DNA of 60,000 nt from Zygnema cylindricum (Eukaryota > Streptophyta > Zygnematophyceae > Zygnematales > Zygnemataceae), in contig JBBHKE010002087.1 in NCBI GenBank assembly GCA_037447655.1, positions 75,988 to 135,987 on the forward strand, read 5' to 3'. Position numbers and translations under genes: made by a program. Position 1 is the stretch's first letter. Each line of letters opens with the position of its first letter. Of this stretch, positions 1 to 10,433 are shown in pieces. Below the pieces are notes generated by a model that was given only the letters and a program-made list of their open reading frames with translations, made no database searches and was not told where the DNA came from.

Positions 1-827
1 TATTGAGTGATGGAGTTTCCCGATTATACCTCAACAGATCTTTTAATTCCAATGCCTTATCATATAATTCTTTCAAATTATTAATTTTTTGATGTTTTAG
101 TTCAGATTTCAGTATGGGATTCAAATAATTGAAGAAACGCAACTTAGTAATTTCATCTGTGAAACCCATGACATGATTACTATATGAGTCAAATTCCACA
201 ACATAATTCTTCACAGATCTAGTCCGCTTACAGTTCAGCCACTTTTATTCCATTCTAGATTTATAACTGACAAACCAAAAATACAATTTGATGGCGGTTT
301 TAAAAGCTTCCCAATCAACATTTTAGGAATCAAATTAGACCTTTTCTGAATATAATACCAAATCTGAGCATCACCCTTCAGACAACAAACAACAAAATAA
401 ATGTAATCATCACGATCACAATTCTTAGATTCCAAATAATTTTCCATATAGAAAATCTTAGCATCTAACTCATCAATCTTCTTACCATCAATGGATGGTG
501 CCTCACTTATAGACAATTTCATATCTCTTATTTTTTTAGGTCTATCATGATCATTCTCCTTAAAGATGGCATTATTTTTACTACTCTCACCCCTTTGATC
601 ATTAACATCATTCTTGGTCTGAATTAAGCTAATGAGCTCATCCAATTCTCATTTGAAACATTTACATTTTTTTTGACAACTTTCAATTCACTTTTCAATT
701 CAGAAATTGTTTCATCCACAGCAGTAGCATGATTATTAAATCTTTTCACCAATTTCACAATACATTTCTTTAAAACATTCAAGGCGTTCTCAATTTCACG
801 TTTCCATGCAGAATTTGCCATTATCAC
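1..827 (-). pseudogene. gypsy gag relic (G1)
   Basis: Minus-strand gag. It starts at the ATG at 825-827 (MIMANSAWK...), the same start as the G2 copy (MIMANSALK...). The first piece (827-624) is a coiled-coil-like, Lys/Glu-rich N-terminus. A frameshift near 630 moves the frame into a second piece (645-235) carrying the capsid-like signature KGDAQIWYY found in many plant gypsy Gag proteins. A third piece continues toward base 1. Gag would form the virus-like particle. The frameshift and stops make this copy non-functional. The call rests on the strong match to G2, which continues into zinc knuckles, protease and RT. Confidence 0.8.
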
Positions 828-1524
828 ACAAAAAAATCAAAGAAAAAGAAAGATAGAATATAATTTCCCAAAAAAAATTGCTGCACATTTGAAGTCTACA
901 GATTGCTCAAATCCTATACTTCTTCTCCTTAACAAATCCTTTGAAAAAGATCAAATCTAAGAAATCAATAAAACATTGAAAGTAAGCTAGTGCAAATTCA
1001 ATTGTTCAATTTCCCAAACATTGATGTAGAAAGGTAAGATTCAACCACAAATTTTGCAACTACAAAATAAAAAGCAATAAAAGGTAACAATTTAGTGTTT
1101 GAAAAGTTTTGAGTTATTTCTAGACTCTTTTACTCTTGAAGAAGTAAAGTACTCCACTTTGTTTCTCCTCCATTAGCAAATTTCTCATTTCCCACTACAT
1201 CAGGATCTTTTACTCTCTGATATCCTCACCCTTTATGGCTTCAAGCCCTCCCTCTACACATGATTTGTCGTTAGAAGAAAGCATGTTTGTTTCTCCTCGA
1301 AGTAATTGGAGTGAGATTCGACGGTGGCTATATTGCCCACCCCGCCTGAGTCCTTAGGAACCAACCACGCTCCACATCTAACCAACGGCCGCTGGTAGTG
1401 AGTTTTTTTAGTTTCCTTCTAATCCCCTACCACTTGACATTGTGGTTCCACCTACATTGGTCAGAGCAGCCTCACCATTTACAACAGTAGATTTTCGGGG
1501 GAGCAAGCTTTTTTAGCCATCTAA

Positions 1525-1541
1525 CCAAAGCTTTGATACCA
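1525..1541 (-). other. primer-binding site, G1
   Basis: Read on the minus strand this is TGGTATCAAAGCTTTGG, two bases inside the LTR. It differs by one base from the usual plant site TGGTATCAGAGC, complementary to the 3' end of initiator tRNA-Met. G2 has the equivalent TGGTGTCAAAG at 18706-18722. Confidence 0.7.
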
Positions 1542-1543
1542 TA

Positions 1544-2530
1544 TATAACATGATTTCCAACCTCTCAAAATATCCCCTTACTACAACCAATTTCAACCCC
1601 ACATTCCTCACATTGGAAATTACACATTCATATTGGAAAGCACTCACTTAATGGATCAATTTTAAACTAGAAGAAACTTGATTCCACATAACATTCAACT
1701 AGGTCTCTTACCCTCTTGGCTCAACCGTTTCTTTAAAGTATTTTCCCTTGCGAACCACTCATAAAAAACTCTATCTCTTAACTACTAAAACATTACTACT
1801 CAGTAAAACATTACTACTTAGTAGGTGTTTTCAGTGTAGAATGCCATTGCTCCAATTTGGTATTATTCGCTAAGGACCAGGATTTGTCAAGAATTTCCAA
1901 AAACTTTTCCAAAGGAAAAGATGCCTACTTTTCTTCTGGACTTCACCATATATCTATCATCGCCTTGCACTAGCCAGGCTAGAGCCAGAGCTCCGTTGAA
2001 CAAGCTTTTACCTGGGCCAATCATTTTTTAACTAAGACTCAGACTGACCAATGGAAAAACGTGCGAAATCTCTGACTAACTACGTAGCATTTCTAACCAA
2101 TCAAATGGTGTCATTCACTATGTAACATTTACGTGCAAAAGTGTGTGCAAATTGAAACGCGACTTCACACGTTTGTGCGTCACAAATTCTACACGCGAAA
2201 CTACCTACGTAATTTACAAAACTTGACTTATGATGTTTCGTACTAAAATCGTACGGAACAAAATATCATTTGTACCAAACAGGTATTAGTAATTTATCAA
2301 ACGTACGCCGTAAATTTCGCTACTAATTTGACCCTTAACCCGCTGTAACGAACACTCATTTGTTGTTTTGACCTTGCGCTGTCGCCTAAATACATCAATC
2401 ACTATAACTTTTAAAATATAGCTCCAAATCGTGCAATTCTTTCGCCAACGTCTACCACAATTCATAACTCTATATCTGTGAAACTTAAATACCGATTTAC
2501 AAACAAGTTTATTCCTTTATTACTGTTACA
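1544..2530 (-). repeat. G-family LTR (5' LTR of G1), 987 bp
   Basis: It aligns along its length with 4140-5110, 6891-7916 and 18725-20406. On the plus strand all share GATTTCCNACCTC near the left end and TATTACTGTTACA at the right end. Shared internal blocks include TTCGCC-rich and GTACCAAAC stretches. With four copies this is the commonest gypsy LTR in the window. Confidence 0.85.
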
Positions 2531-3041
2531 GTACTACAATAGAAAGTGGCGATATATATCAGCAACGCTATGATACCATGTGGCATTGTCAATCCACCTA
2601 CATTCAATGTACTATAGTGGTTGGATGTTGCCATAGGATTTCGCTCCATACAAGCGCTATGAAACATCTGTTATAGTTTTTTCTTAGCCCGAGACTCCAT
2701 GGTACCTTGTAGTTCAGCCTCAAAGTTCTTATTACAAAAATTGCGTTGGAAAAAACCATCTAGGTACAAAAGGGGTAAAACTGGAAAAAAAAACTAGCAC
2801 TATGCTAAGCACTGGTAATTTCAAGGTAATTGACTAGCAATGTTTAAAGCAAAAAATTGGGTAGCCCAACTAAAAACTGCTACGTTAAGGTAAATACCAT
2901 GCAATAAGCGACCCCCTACGATGTGTCCATACAATGCACATCGCCCATACCGTTGTGACTTGATGATACGATCCCTATGTGGCTATCCAAAACCAATCTA
3001 CATTAGGAAATGATCCCTACTAGTCATAACCCTCTAAATCT
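2531..3041. other. unannotated spacer
   Basis: About 510 bases between the G1 LTR and the purine tract. I see no open frame with recognisable similarity, no LTR-like ends and no tandem repeat. It may be old transposon debris. Confidence 0.5.
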
Positions 3042-3385
3042 AAACCGGAGGGAGGAAGAAAGAGAGGAGAGGAGGGAAGGGAGGGGGGGAGAGGAGGGAA
3101 TAGAGGGGTAGGAAAAGGGGGAGGGGAGGGGGTAAAAGAGGGGAGGGAGGGGAGAAAAAAAGGGAGCGAAAAAAAAATAGCGTCTGTTTCTCCACCTTGC
3201 GTCCCCCCTTTTCCCTCACCCTCCCTATATCTCTCCACTTTTAGTCCCTCCCCCTCCCTCCCTTTCCCTCTCTCCCTACCTCCTCCCATCCCCCCTCCCT
3301 CATGTCTTTTCTCCTCCTCTCTTCTCCCCCCCTCTTTTTTCCACCCGACCCCCCTCTCCTCCCCTTCCCCCCCCCTTCCTCTTGT
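3042..3385. repeat. purine tract followed by pyrimidine tract
   Basis: Bases 3042-3178 are nearly pure A/G (GGGAGGGG-type runs). From 3181 to 3385 the plus strand switches to nearly pure C/T. The halves are imperfect inverted copies in composition, so the region could fold back, form triplex DNA, or form G-quadruplexes on opposite strands of each half. Open frames here are low-complexity artefacts. Confidence 0.85.
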
Positions 3386-3414
3386 TATGATTGGTATTGT
3401 GCAAAGTCAACGTA

Positions 3415-3590
3415 TCGGCACTTTCATTCCTAACACCATTTTAAAGCAAAACACGTGGATATTAAGCTAAGCTTTGTTAAAGAGAAAGTAGAAAATATAA
3501 TTGTCGAATTCATGTACAAACTAGATAGGCAGAGGATAGCCGATATGATGACTAAATCTGTCCCGTCGCCATACTTCATTTATTTAAAAT
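3415..3590 (+). pseudogene. copia RNase H C-terminal relic
   Basis: Plus-strand translation gives HHFKAKHVDIKLSFVKEKVE followed by RIADMMTKSVPSP. This matches the end of the RNase H domain in C2 (HHFKAKPVDIRLSFVREKVE, MTKHVP) and C5 (ADMLTKALPAP). The ADMxTK motif is the usual C-terminal signature of copia pol. Only about 50 residues survive, with an in-frame stop before HHF. The upstream element is lost at the pyrimidine tract. A polypurine-like GAATTAAAAAAAG (3622-3634) and an LTR follow, as expected at the 3' end of an element. Confidence 0.8.
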
Positions 3591-3634
3591 AGAAAGCGTT
3601 TTTGAACTCAAAAGTGGCTAGGAATTAAAAAAAG

Positions 3635-5554
3635 TGTTGAAAATAAAGAAAAAGGTAATTCTTATCCTGGTTGTATTTCTCACGGTAGAGACAAAATAGA
3701 AACCAAAAGGGAAGGGAAGCCATGGCTATCGATGGCACCAAAGAGCTAACGAATATAGAAAATAAAGGACCACACCAAAAAATGGTAACCTAGTATAGAT
3801 TTAATCCTACGGCCTAGAAAGTCCATAAATCGACGTTCGCATTATCCGATAGGTCATCGAAGAACTGTTGCGGATATAGGGTTTGATATGTTTATAAATT
3901 GTTCACAAGGTTATAAATCATTAAACGGCATTGGTGAACATACAATCGACGAAGTACAACGACCGCAAAGAACATTCTACACGCATTGTAAATCGGACAG
4001 ACGACATTTCAAGAAAATACAAAAGCGAAAAACTCGCGTGAGCGACGACAGCTCAGAATGGCTCTTTTGGCGATTTCCGTCGAAATAGCCACAAAGTGAC
4101 ACGCGACATGTCGCCAAAGATCAACGGAGGAGGACAAGATGTAACAGGATTTCCTACCTCTCAATAAATCCCATAACTACTACCAATTTCAACAACACAT
4201 TTGATACATTTAAATACACACATTTCGATTAGACAACACTCACATAATGATAAACTTTTAATTAGAAAAAGCTTTAGTCCACATGACATTCAGCTTGGTC
4301 TCTTGCCCTCTTCGCTCAACCCTTCCTTTAAATTATTTTCCATTGCCCTCCACTTTTAAATAATTATATCAATTAAATACTAAAACACTACTAAGTTAGT
4401 AAGAGATTTCAGTGCAAAATGCCATTGCTCCAATTTGGTATTATTCGCTTAAGACCAATATTTGTCAAGAATTTCCACAAAATTTTCCAGAGGAAAAGAT
4501 GCCTAGTTTTCTTTTGGACTTCACCATTTATCCATCATCGCATTAGACCAGCAGGTCAGAGTCAACGCTGCCAATCATTAATCAGCTAGGACTCTGCCAA
4601 TCATTAATCAGCTAGGACTCAGACTGACCAATGCAAAAACATGCGAAATCTCTGACTAACTACGTAGCATTTATTACCAATCAAATGCTACCTTTCACTA
4701 CGTAACATTTACTTGCAAAAATGCGCGCGAATTGAAAAGCGACTTCACACGTTCGCGCGTCACAAATTTCCCATGCGAAACTACCTACGTAACTTATAAA
4801 ATTTGACTTATGACGTTTCATACTAAAAATCGTACAAAACAAAACATCATGCGTACCAAACGACTATTAGTACTTTTTCGAAAGTACCCTAGAAATTCCG
4901 CTACTAGTTTGACCCTTAACTTGCTATAACGAACACTCATTTGTTATTTTGACCTTGCGATGTCGCCTAAATACATCAATCACTATAACTTTTAAAATAC
5001 AACTCAAAATCGTGCGATTCTTTCGCGGACATCTACCAAAGTCATAACTCTATATTCGTGACCATTAAATACCCATTTACGAACAATTTCGATCCCTTAT
5101 TACTGTTACACAAGACAAATCTAAAGTATCAGACATGGAAGGTATACCATCATTAATGGTGTTGTATAGTCGTTGCTAAATTTTTGTGGCAGATAGTAAA
5201 TTTTGTGCACAACTTGCAGTATTTTAAAATCTTCCCATTGGCTGAGGGTTTAGTAAGCAAACTCTGAGAGTATGTAGTTTAGACTTAAAGTATTTTGGAA
5301 GCCTTTTCTCCGAGAGGCCATTCGTATACATCCGTTGTCTTGAACAACCATAACTAACTGCTGAGGGAGCAAATTAGGAGATTATTTTTGCGTTGGACTC
5401 AAGGGAGTCTTGTCCTCACAGGGGAGAGGCTAGTCAAAGTCATTGCATGTCAAGGTGGCAGTAATAGTTTGAAACCTATTGGGTTGTTCGCTGTATCCAA
5501 TGGTGGAGGAGTGGCTGTGCATTTTGTGGGAGGTTTTGGTTCCATATAATTTCA
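3635..5554 (+). repeat. copia LTR relic, split by a solo gypsy LTR
   Basis: Starts TGTTGAAAATAAAG directly after a polypurine-like tract and keeps C-family landmarks: a CCATGGCTA block near 3720, then after the insertion the leader hairpin TTGGACTCAAGGGAGTCT and GCTGAGGGAGCAAAT. It ends ...ATAATTTCA at 5554. Without the inserted 4140-5110 segment it would be about 0.95 kb, close to the C4 LTR (929 bp). The U5 start codon of better-preserved copies is eroded here. Confidence 0.65.
4140..5110 (-). repeat. solo G-family gypsy LTR with 5-bp duplication
   Basis: Complete LTR (TGTAACAGGATTTCC...TATTACTGTTACA) flanked by CAAGA at 4135-4139 and 5111-5115, a perfect 5-bp target duplication. No internal region is attached, so it is a product of LTR-LTR recombination. 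It lies inside an older copia LTR. A short tandem duplication (a CCAATCATTAATCAGCTAGG unit, twice) is visible at about 4565-4620. Confidence 0.92.
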
Positions 5555-6194
5555 ACTAATTCGGTCGCGACTTTTTTTGACCGAAAATCAAAAAATAGAG
5601 TTAGCAACATTATTTAAGGACATGGACTAGAATTTGCTATGTCTCCTTACGCTAAATTAGTATTGTTCATTCTAATTTAGTATTAACACTAATAAATCTT
5701 TAACGCTAATAACGATGAGCGATGTAGTGTAGAGTATCGTGAAAAAACTTATCGAGATAAACTCGATAGATATAGTAATCCATTATCAACGGTGAGGGGT
5801 CTCGAGATATCGCTCCGTGACAAACAAATTCCTCATCGACAAATTCTCCCTTTTTGATTCCTTACCATGTATGAGAATCTGTTCTATATGTGAAAAAAAC
5901 CGTACAATTGTACTGTATGAACTATGCAAATATCGCCGATAGTTGTTGAACCGTTATTATCGGTATGAAAAATTGATAAATATCGATTTTCTATCTCGAT
6001 AACATCGTTATCAATATAACGTGCCAATATATCTATTATCGGTATGATAAAAAAAAGGGCATATTGGTCATCGTCAAATGGCTACCAATATACAACACCA
6101 CAAATAACGAAGTTTACACCCCAAAGCGCGCTCATTATTTAATTTCGAAGTAATAAAGTAAAAATAGTGCGCGCCTGTTCTCTCTCAAATATCA
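5555..6194. other. AT-rich repeat debris
   Basis: No coding similarity. It contains the recurrent phrase TTAACGCTAATAACGATGAGCG (about 5696), found with variation near 28185, 34850 and 36895, and many TATCG/CGATA palindromic words (5745-6050) resembling 29890-30420. These look like ends and bodies of short non-autonomous DNA elements whose full borders I could not fix. Confidence 0.4.
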
Positions 6195-6375
6195 ACGTCG
6201 ACTATGTGAACTACACAAAATATAGCGGCTATTATATGGACATAAATTAGTGTCGTGAATGTTAATAAGGGTTTTTGTTTTGACTGGTTTAGGTCATTGA
6301 ACACAAATAGCATTTAACACACATTGTCCGTACAAACAAACAATTTCTTAGCACTAACAGCGATTCACGGTGAAC
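6195..6375. repeat. dispersed repeat W, copy 1
   Basis: Resembles 28012-28203 in order: ACGTCGACNATGTG, TATAGCG, AAATTAGTGT, GAACACAAA, AACACA..TTGT, and finally GCGATTCACGGTG. About 180 bp in both copies. No clear terminal inverted repeats or target duplication, so the class is unknown. Confidence 0.5.
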
Positions 6376-6435
6376 TTAAGCCTCGCCACCGCCAACTACA
6401 ATCATTGTTCCTTAGCGTGTAATGCATTACTAAGC

Positions 6436-6560
6436 TTTGCGCATGCATATGGTAACTTTGTCTACGCATATTGTAACTTTGCGCATGCATATCTTAACTT
6501 TGTCTGCGCATACCATAACTTTGCACATGCACATCGTAATTTTGACCATGTATATCGTTA
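6436..6560. repeat. 21-bp tandem repeat, about six units
   Basis: Units of the form GCGCATGCATATNNTAACTTT alternate with TCTACGCATATTGTAACTT. In one frame the translation repeats every seven residues (AHAYxNF, VYAYxNF), but there is no gene context, so I read it as a minisatellite. The remainder up to 6885 shows no recognisable feature. Confidence 0.75.
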
Positions 6561-6890
6561 TTCGGCGGTTCATTAAGTATTGTACGGAATTTGTACTGCC
6601 GCTGCAACAAGATAAGTCCTTGGCGCAAGCTGCGCCCTAGACTTCGCGCATGTGTTGCGCCGTCGAAAAAACCATCTGTCTGGCTGTGTAATAGCGGTTG
6701 GCAGGCTATCTTGCGGCAACAATAGCGGCTCGGCCGCGTATTGACCGCCGAAAGGCTATATTCCTCAGTCAACCAACCATGTCCCTCAAGTACATATTTT
6801 GTACATAATATCACCGTACAATTCAGTATCGCCAAAACGAAACACCTTTGCGGAGGTTGTCGACGTGTCCCATAAAACGTGGACAACATA

Positions 6891-7916
6891 TGTAATAAGA
6901 TTTCCTACATCTCAGAAAATCCCATTATTACAACCATTTTCAACCAGACATTGGAAAATACAGATCTACATTGGACATCACGCACAAATGGATAAACTTT
7001 AAATTAGAAACAACTTTTGTCCATTTAACATTAGCTTGGTCTCTTGCCCTCGTGGCTCAACCCTTTTTTTTTTAAGTATTTCCACTGCCCTCCACTTTTA
7101 AATAATTCTATCCCTTAACTACTAAAACACTACTTAGTTAGTAAGAGATTTCCGTGCAAAATGCCATTTCTCCAATTTGGTATTATTCGCTCAGGACCAA
7201 GATCAGTCAAAATTTCCACAAAGTTTTCCAAAGGTTAAGATGTCTACTCTTCTCTTCGACTTACCTATTTATCCAACATCGCTATGAACTAGGTTAAGAT
7301 GTCCACTCTTCTCTTCGACTTCCCTATTTATCCAACATCGCTATGAACTAGCCAGACTAGAGTCAACGCTTCGTTGAACAGGTTTTACCAGGGCCAATCA
7401 TTGATCAGCTAAGAGTGAGACTGACCAATGGAAATATGTCTAAAATCTCTTACTAACTACGTAGGATTTACTAACCAATCAAACGCTACATTTCACTTCG
7501 TAACATTTACGTGCAAAAGTGCGCACCAATCAAAAAGTGACTTCGCACAAACGTGCGTCGCAAATTTCACACGCTAAAACTACTTATGAAATTCCATAAA
7601 GTGAAAGTGACGTTGCATACTAAAAATTGTACGAAATGAACCATCGTGCGTACCAAACGAAATATTGATTCATTTGGTACTTTTTCAATGTGTGCCTGGA
7701 ATTCCGCGGCTAGTTTGACCCTTAACCCGTTACAATGAACACCCACTCATTATTTTGACCTCGCGTTGTCGCCTAAATACACCAATCGCTATATCTTTTA
7801 AAATAGAACTCTAAATCGTGTTATTCTTTCGCAGCCGTCTACCAAATTCATAACTTTATACTCGTAACACTCAAATACCCATTTACGAATAAGTTCGATC
7901 CACTATTACTGTTACA
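6891..7916 (-). repeat. 3' LTR of G2, 1026 bp
   Basis: Plus-strand ends TGTAATAAGATTTCC and TACTGTTACA, preceded by the ACATA duplication. An internal tandem duplication (about 60 bp around CTCTTCTCTTCGACTT, 7235-7350) is absent from the other copies. The minus-strand polypurine tract (7917-7931, ATAAGGAGGGGATGA) abuts it, which fixes it as the 3' LTR. Confidence 0.92.
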
Positions 7917-7931
7917 TCATCCCCTCCTTAT
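7917..7931 (-). other. polypurine tract of G2
   Basis: On the minus strand ATAAGGAGGGGATGA sits immediately before the LTR, the expected plus-strand DNA primer. Confidence 0.75.
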
Positions 7932-8028
7932 ATTTAACTAACCTCAGTTAATCCACATTTCATTATCACGGCGGGACTTCTATATTATTATCCCTCGAAT
8001 ACATTTGTAAAACCTATGATTTTTTATC

Positions 8029-8962
8029 TTATAAAGTCAACTCATCTTCTGGCCTTCTTAGATAATGCACTTGCCAGAATATAGTGTTGCCGACCTTAAA
8101 CCGTTGACCAACCCAATCTATTACCCATTTGTAGACCTCATATTCTATAATTATTGAGGGATCCAGATCAAATTCTCCTTCAGTTGGTCGAAGATTTGCT
8201 GGTTTCAACTGTCTGATGTGTATTACAGGATGAATTTTTGTTAAAGGCGGAAAGTCCAATTTGGCAGCAACTGCTGATATCATCTCTATTACAGTAAATG
8301 GTCTGATGTAATTAGGAGCAAATTTCCCCGTAGGATCCGATTGTCCCTCGATCTTGCACCTGTAATGAGTTGTTGAAAGCCAAACCTTGTCACCTATGCT
8401 TACCACCCTATCACCCTGTTTGCGGTTAGCATTTAATTCATGCCTTCTTTGTGCCTTCACTTATGCATCCCAGACTGTTTTCCAACCTGTTTGAATGTAT
8501 TCCCAAAACTATGTTCCATAACCCATATTCTCTTAAGTGACCCCTGTTATTAAGTCTAATTTTTCTCTCGGTTGGTATCCGTTTGCAACTTCAAACGGTG
8601 AGAATGCTGTACTGCCATGTTTAAATGAATTGTATGGAAATTCAATTTATGGCAATTTAGATTCCCATGTGTTCAAGACTCCACTGCAAACATACCTAAG
8701 CATTTTTTCCGGTGTACGGTTCATCTTTTTTGTCTCTCCATCTGACTGAAGATGATAAGAGGTACTCATTTTTAATTTTGTGGCTAAATTTTGGTGCAAT
8801 TCTTTCCAAAATGCCGATTTAAATTTTGAATCTCTATCACTAACTATATATAGAGGAACTCCATGATGTCTAACCACGTTGTCAAAATATAACTTTGTGA
8901 TATCTACAATTGAATAAGTAGTTTTGTAAGGGATAAATATTGCCATTTTACTGAACGTATCG
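8029..8962 (-). pseudogene. G2 integrase, C-terminal part with chromodomain-like end
   Basis: Second half of the gypsy integrase on the minus strand. Bases 8962-8647 encode VDTFSKMAIF, then IVSDRDSKF with the second catalytic Asp, then the TSYHLQSDGETKKMNR block, where family members have HPQTDGQTE and the catalytic Glu follows. A frameshifted stretch leads to 8460-8029 with the GPFxV/LPP-type C-terminal fold (NYIRPFTVIE, KLDFPPLTKIHPVIHIRQLK) and a degenerate chromodomain (VIDWVGQRFK...WQVHYLRRPEDE). The chromodomain usually steers integration to marked chromatin. The upstream half lies at 13929-14260, beyond the copia insertion. Confidence 0.88.
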
Positions 8963-9166
8963 ACTACTGTTGAGATTTGAGTATTTTCTATGTCAGTTTT
9001 AGGAAAAAAATGAGTAGGGGCAGTCTGCCTTTGACTCCCTTCTCCAAGCCCCCACAGTTGTTGTAGTCACTCAAGGCTAGTTAGGGAGTTAGAGCTATGG
9101 CTGCCTAAGCTCTCCAAAGAGACAGGAGTAGATAAAGGAAGTTTTACTAAAAAGGCATTTGACGGA

Positions 9167-9237
9167 CCAAGGATTTCAACCTGGTATCTACCGTCCGTCA
9201 ACCAACCCGTAGCAGTTAGCTCTATCCGTTAAGTCTA
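9167..9237 (-). other. tRNA-like body in LTR, antisense
   Basis: On the minus strand TAGACTTAACGG resembles pol III box A, and about 45 nt later GGTTGAAATCC resembles box B (GGTTCGANNCC) inside a CCAGG/CCTTGG stem. Between them AACTG..TGGTT can form an anticodon-type arm. No acceptor stem is apparent. Equivalents: 12643-12713 (C1 3' LTR), 21695-21767 and 27077-27147 (C2), 48771-48839 (C3). In C2 the box A side reads AATGGATAAGGC, as in plant tRNA-Arg. I read it as a tRNA-derived sequence captured in U3, not a functional tRNA gene. Confidence 0.5.
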
Positions 9238-9636
9238 CGATTAGTGTTAAAGTATTGAAGGTTTGATAAATATATATTCAGTCATACGTAGAGATTTCCA
9301 TTTAACTAGGTTAACGACATTTAGAACATAGAACTAGCTGCAAAACAAATAATACAGACATTTGTTTCGACGGCCCAGATACAATTTGGATTTGAATCGA
9401 CGGCCGTGGTGTGAGCCGGGATTCCGTGGGCGGTGTGGCATTTTCGGGCACCGCCACACCGGATGACCGGTGGCAAGTTCTTACAGGATTGCGGGATCTC
9501 CGGAAGGCAAGATGACGAGTCCGGATGTGACAACTATCATATTATGGCGATGTCGTACAAGGATCGTACAAAAAGTACTTCACACTTATACTTTCTTGTA
9601 CGGTACAGTCATACAATCGTACGACGACCGTATAAT

Positions 9637-9742
9637 GTCAACGGTCAACAATTGGACAACGACCATAGAAATTCAACGGTCAACATTGAAGTAATTTCAA
9701 CGATCAACATAATTCGACGCGCCGTCAGATCGAACGGTTGAC
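9637..9742. promoter_or_regulatory. cluster of GGTCAAC / TTGAC motifs in C1 U3
   Basis: Four related motifs in about 105 bp: GTCAACGGTCAACA (9637), TTCAACGGTCAACA (9672), TTCAACGATCAACA (9696) and GAACGGTTGACA (9731). Each has a TTGAC core on one strand, the W-box core recognised by WRKY factors in plants. The cluster is repeated in the 3' LTR (about 13117-13222). Stress regulation is inference only. Confidence 0.45.
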
Positions 9743-10077
9743 ACAGATCCCCAAATTGGAAACAGACGGCACGCGTGAGTACCGGAATGCCGGAGAGAAT
9801 ATTTTACCGTACTTCGCAAGTAAAAAATGAAAATGACACGTGGCATCATCCTATAGGATGACGAAGAAGAAAAAGACAGAATGACGATGACTTGTATGCC
9901 ACGTGGCAGACTGAGAGTGGTGCCGAATATCTTCGTTCATAAAGTAGGGCGGCTACCGTACTTTCTATGTACATTATTTAGTGTGCTGCAATTAGATTGG
10001 TCTAGAGGGGTTGTGAGTAGGTTTTTAGGACTTGGAATATTTTTGGTAGATAGCCGCCTCTTTCTCAGAGCATCTTG

Positions 10078-10084
10078 TATAAAA
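10078..10084 (+). promoter_or_regulatory. TATA box of C1 5' LTR
   Basis: TATAAAA in CTTGTATAAAAGGC. The same context occurs at 13548-13554 (C1 3' LTR), 49373-49378 (C3), 52789-52795 (C4, TATAAAG) and, on the minus strand, about 59573-59579 (C6). C2 has the mutated TACAAAA (22287-22293). Transcription should begin 25-30 bp downstream, leaving a leader of roughly 320 nt before the gag ATG. Confidence 0.7.
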
Positions 10085-10433
10085 GGCAAACTTTGGCTAG
10101 CCATTACTATCAATTTACTTGACCTTTTTCAGTGAATCTCTTTGCTGCGGACTCATGGGAGTCCAAGCTACAGAGAGGTGTAGTCAGTCAGAGTTTTTTT
10201 CCTACTAGGGTGGCTGAATTTCTAAGGGAAATTCAAAGTGGGTGAATGTGTCTAAATCTCATATTCTAACTTTGCATTATGTGGTGGAACTGAGCACACA
10301 CAAAGTCTTATTTCACAGGGGTGAAGCTGTGATGGGGTTCTGATTGTCAAGGGGTTAATCATTTGGGTTTATATAAACTTGGAGTCGGCACTATCTAGAT
10401 TAGCTTCTTTGGATCAACGAATTCTGTGTGGCA

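Larger units (their letters stand above)
1..2530 (-). mobile_element. Ty3/gypsy element G1, left-truncated by window
   Basis: Only the 5' part of a minus-strand gypsy element is in the window: LTR (1544-2530), primer site (1525-1541), leader (828-1524) and a decayed gag (1-827). The gag and leader match G2 (about 17100-18705) in order and wording, so this is a second copy of the same family. The rest of gag and all of pol would lie left of base 1. The LTR begins TATAACATGATTTCC where sister copies have TGTAAYAGGATTTCC, so its terminal TG is mutated. Bases after the outer end (2531 on) read GTACT, which should be the target duplication but cannot be checked. Confidence 0.85.

Noticed and set aside
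3020-3289. 89-codon minus-strand frame rich in Pro/Phe/Gly/Glu
   Set aside because: Pure product of the purine/pyrimidine tract.
6370-6640. Two overlapping plus-strand frames with heptapeptide repeats
   Set aside because: Both are translations of the 21-bp tandem repeat in different frames.
6437-6889. Minus-strand 131-codon frame 6494-6889 next to the G2 LTR
   Set aside because: No similarity, overlaps the minisatellite and ends in the target-site region; no support as a host exon.
9167-9237. Functional tRNA gene
   Set aside because: Box A/B-like motifs are present, but no acceptor stem pairs and the T-loop deviates; kept only as a tRNA-like body.
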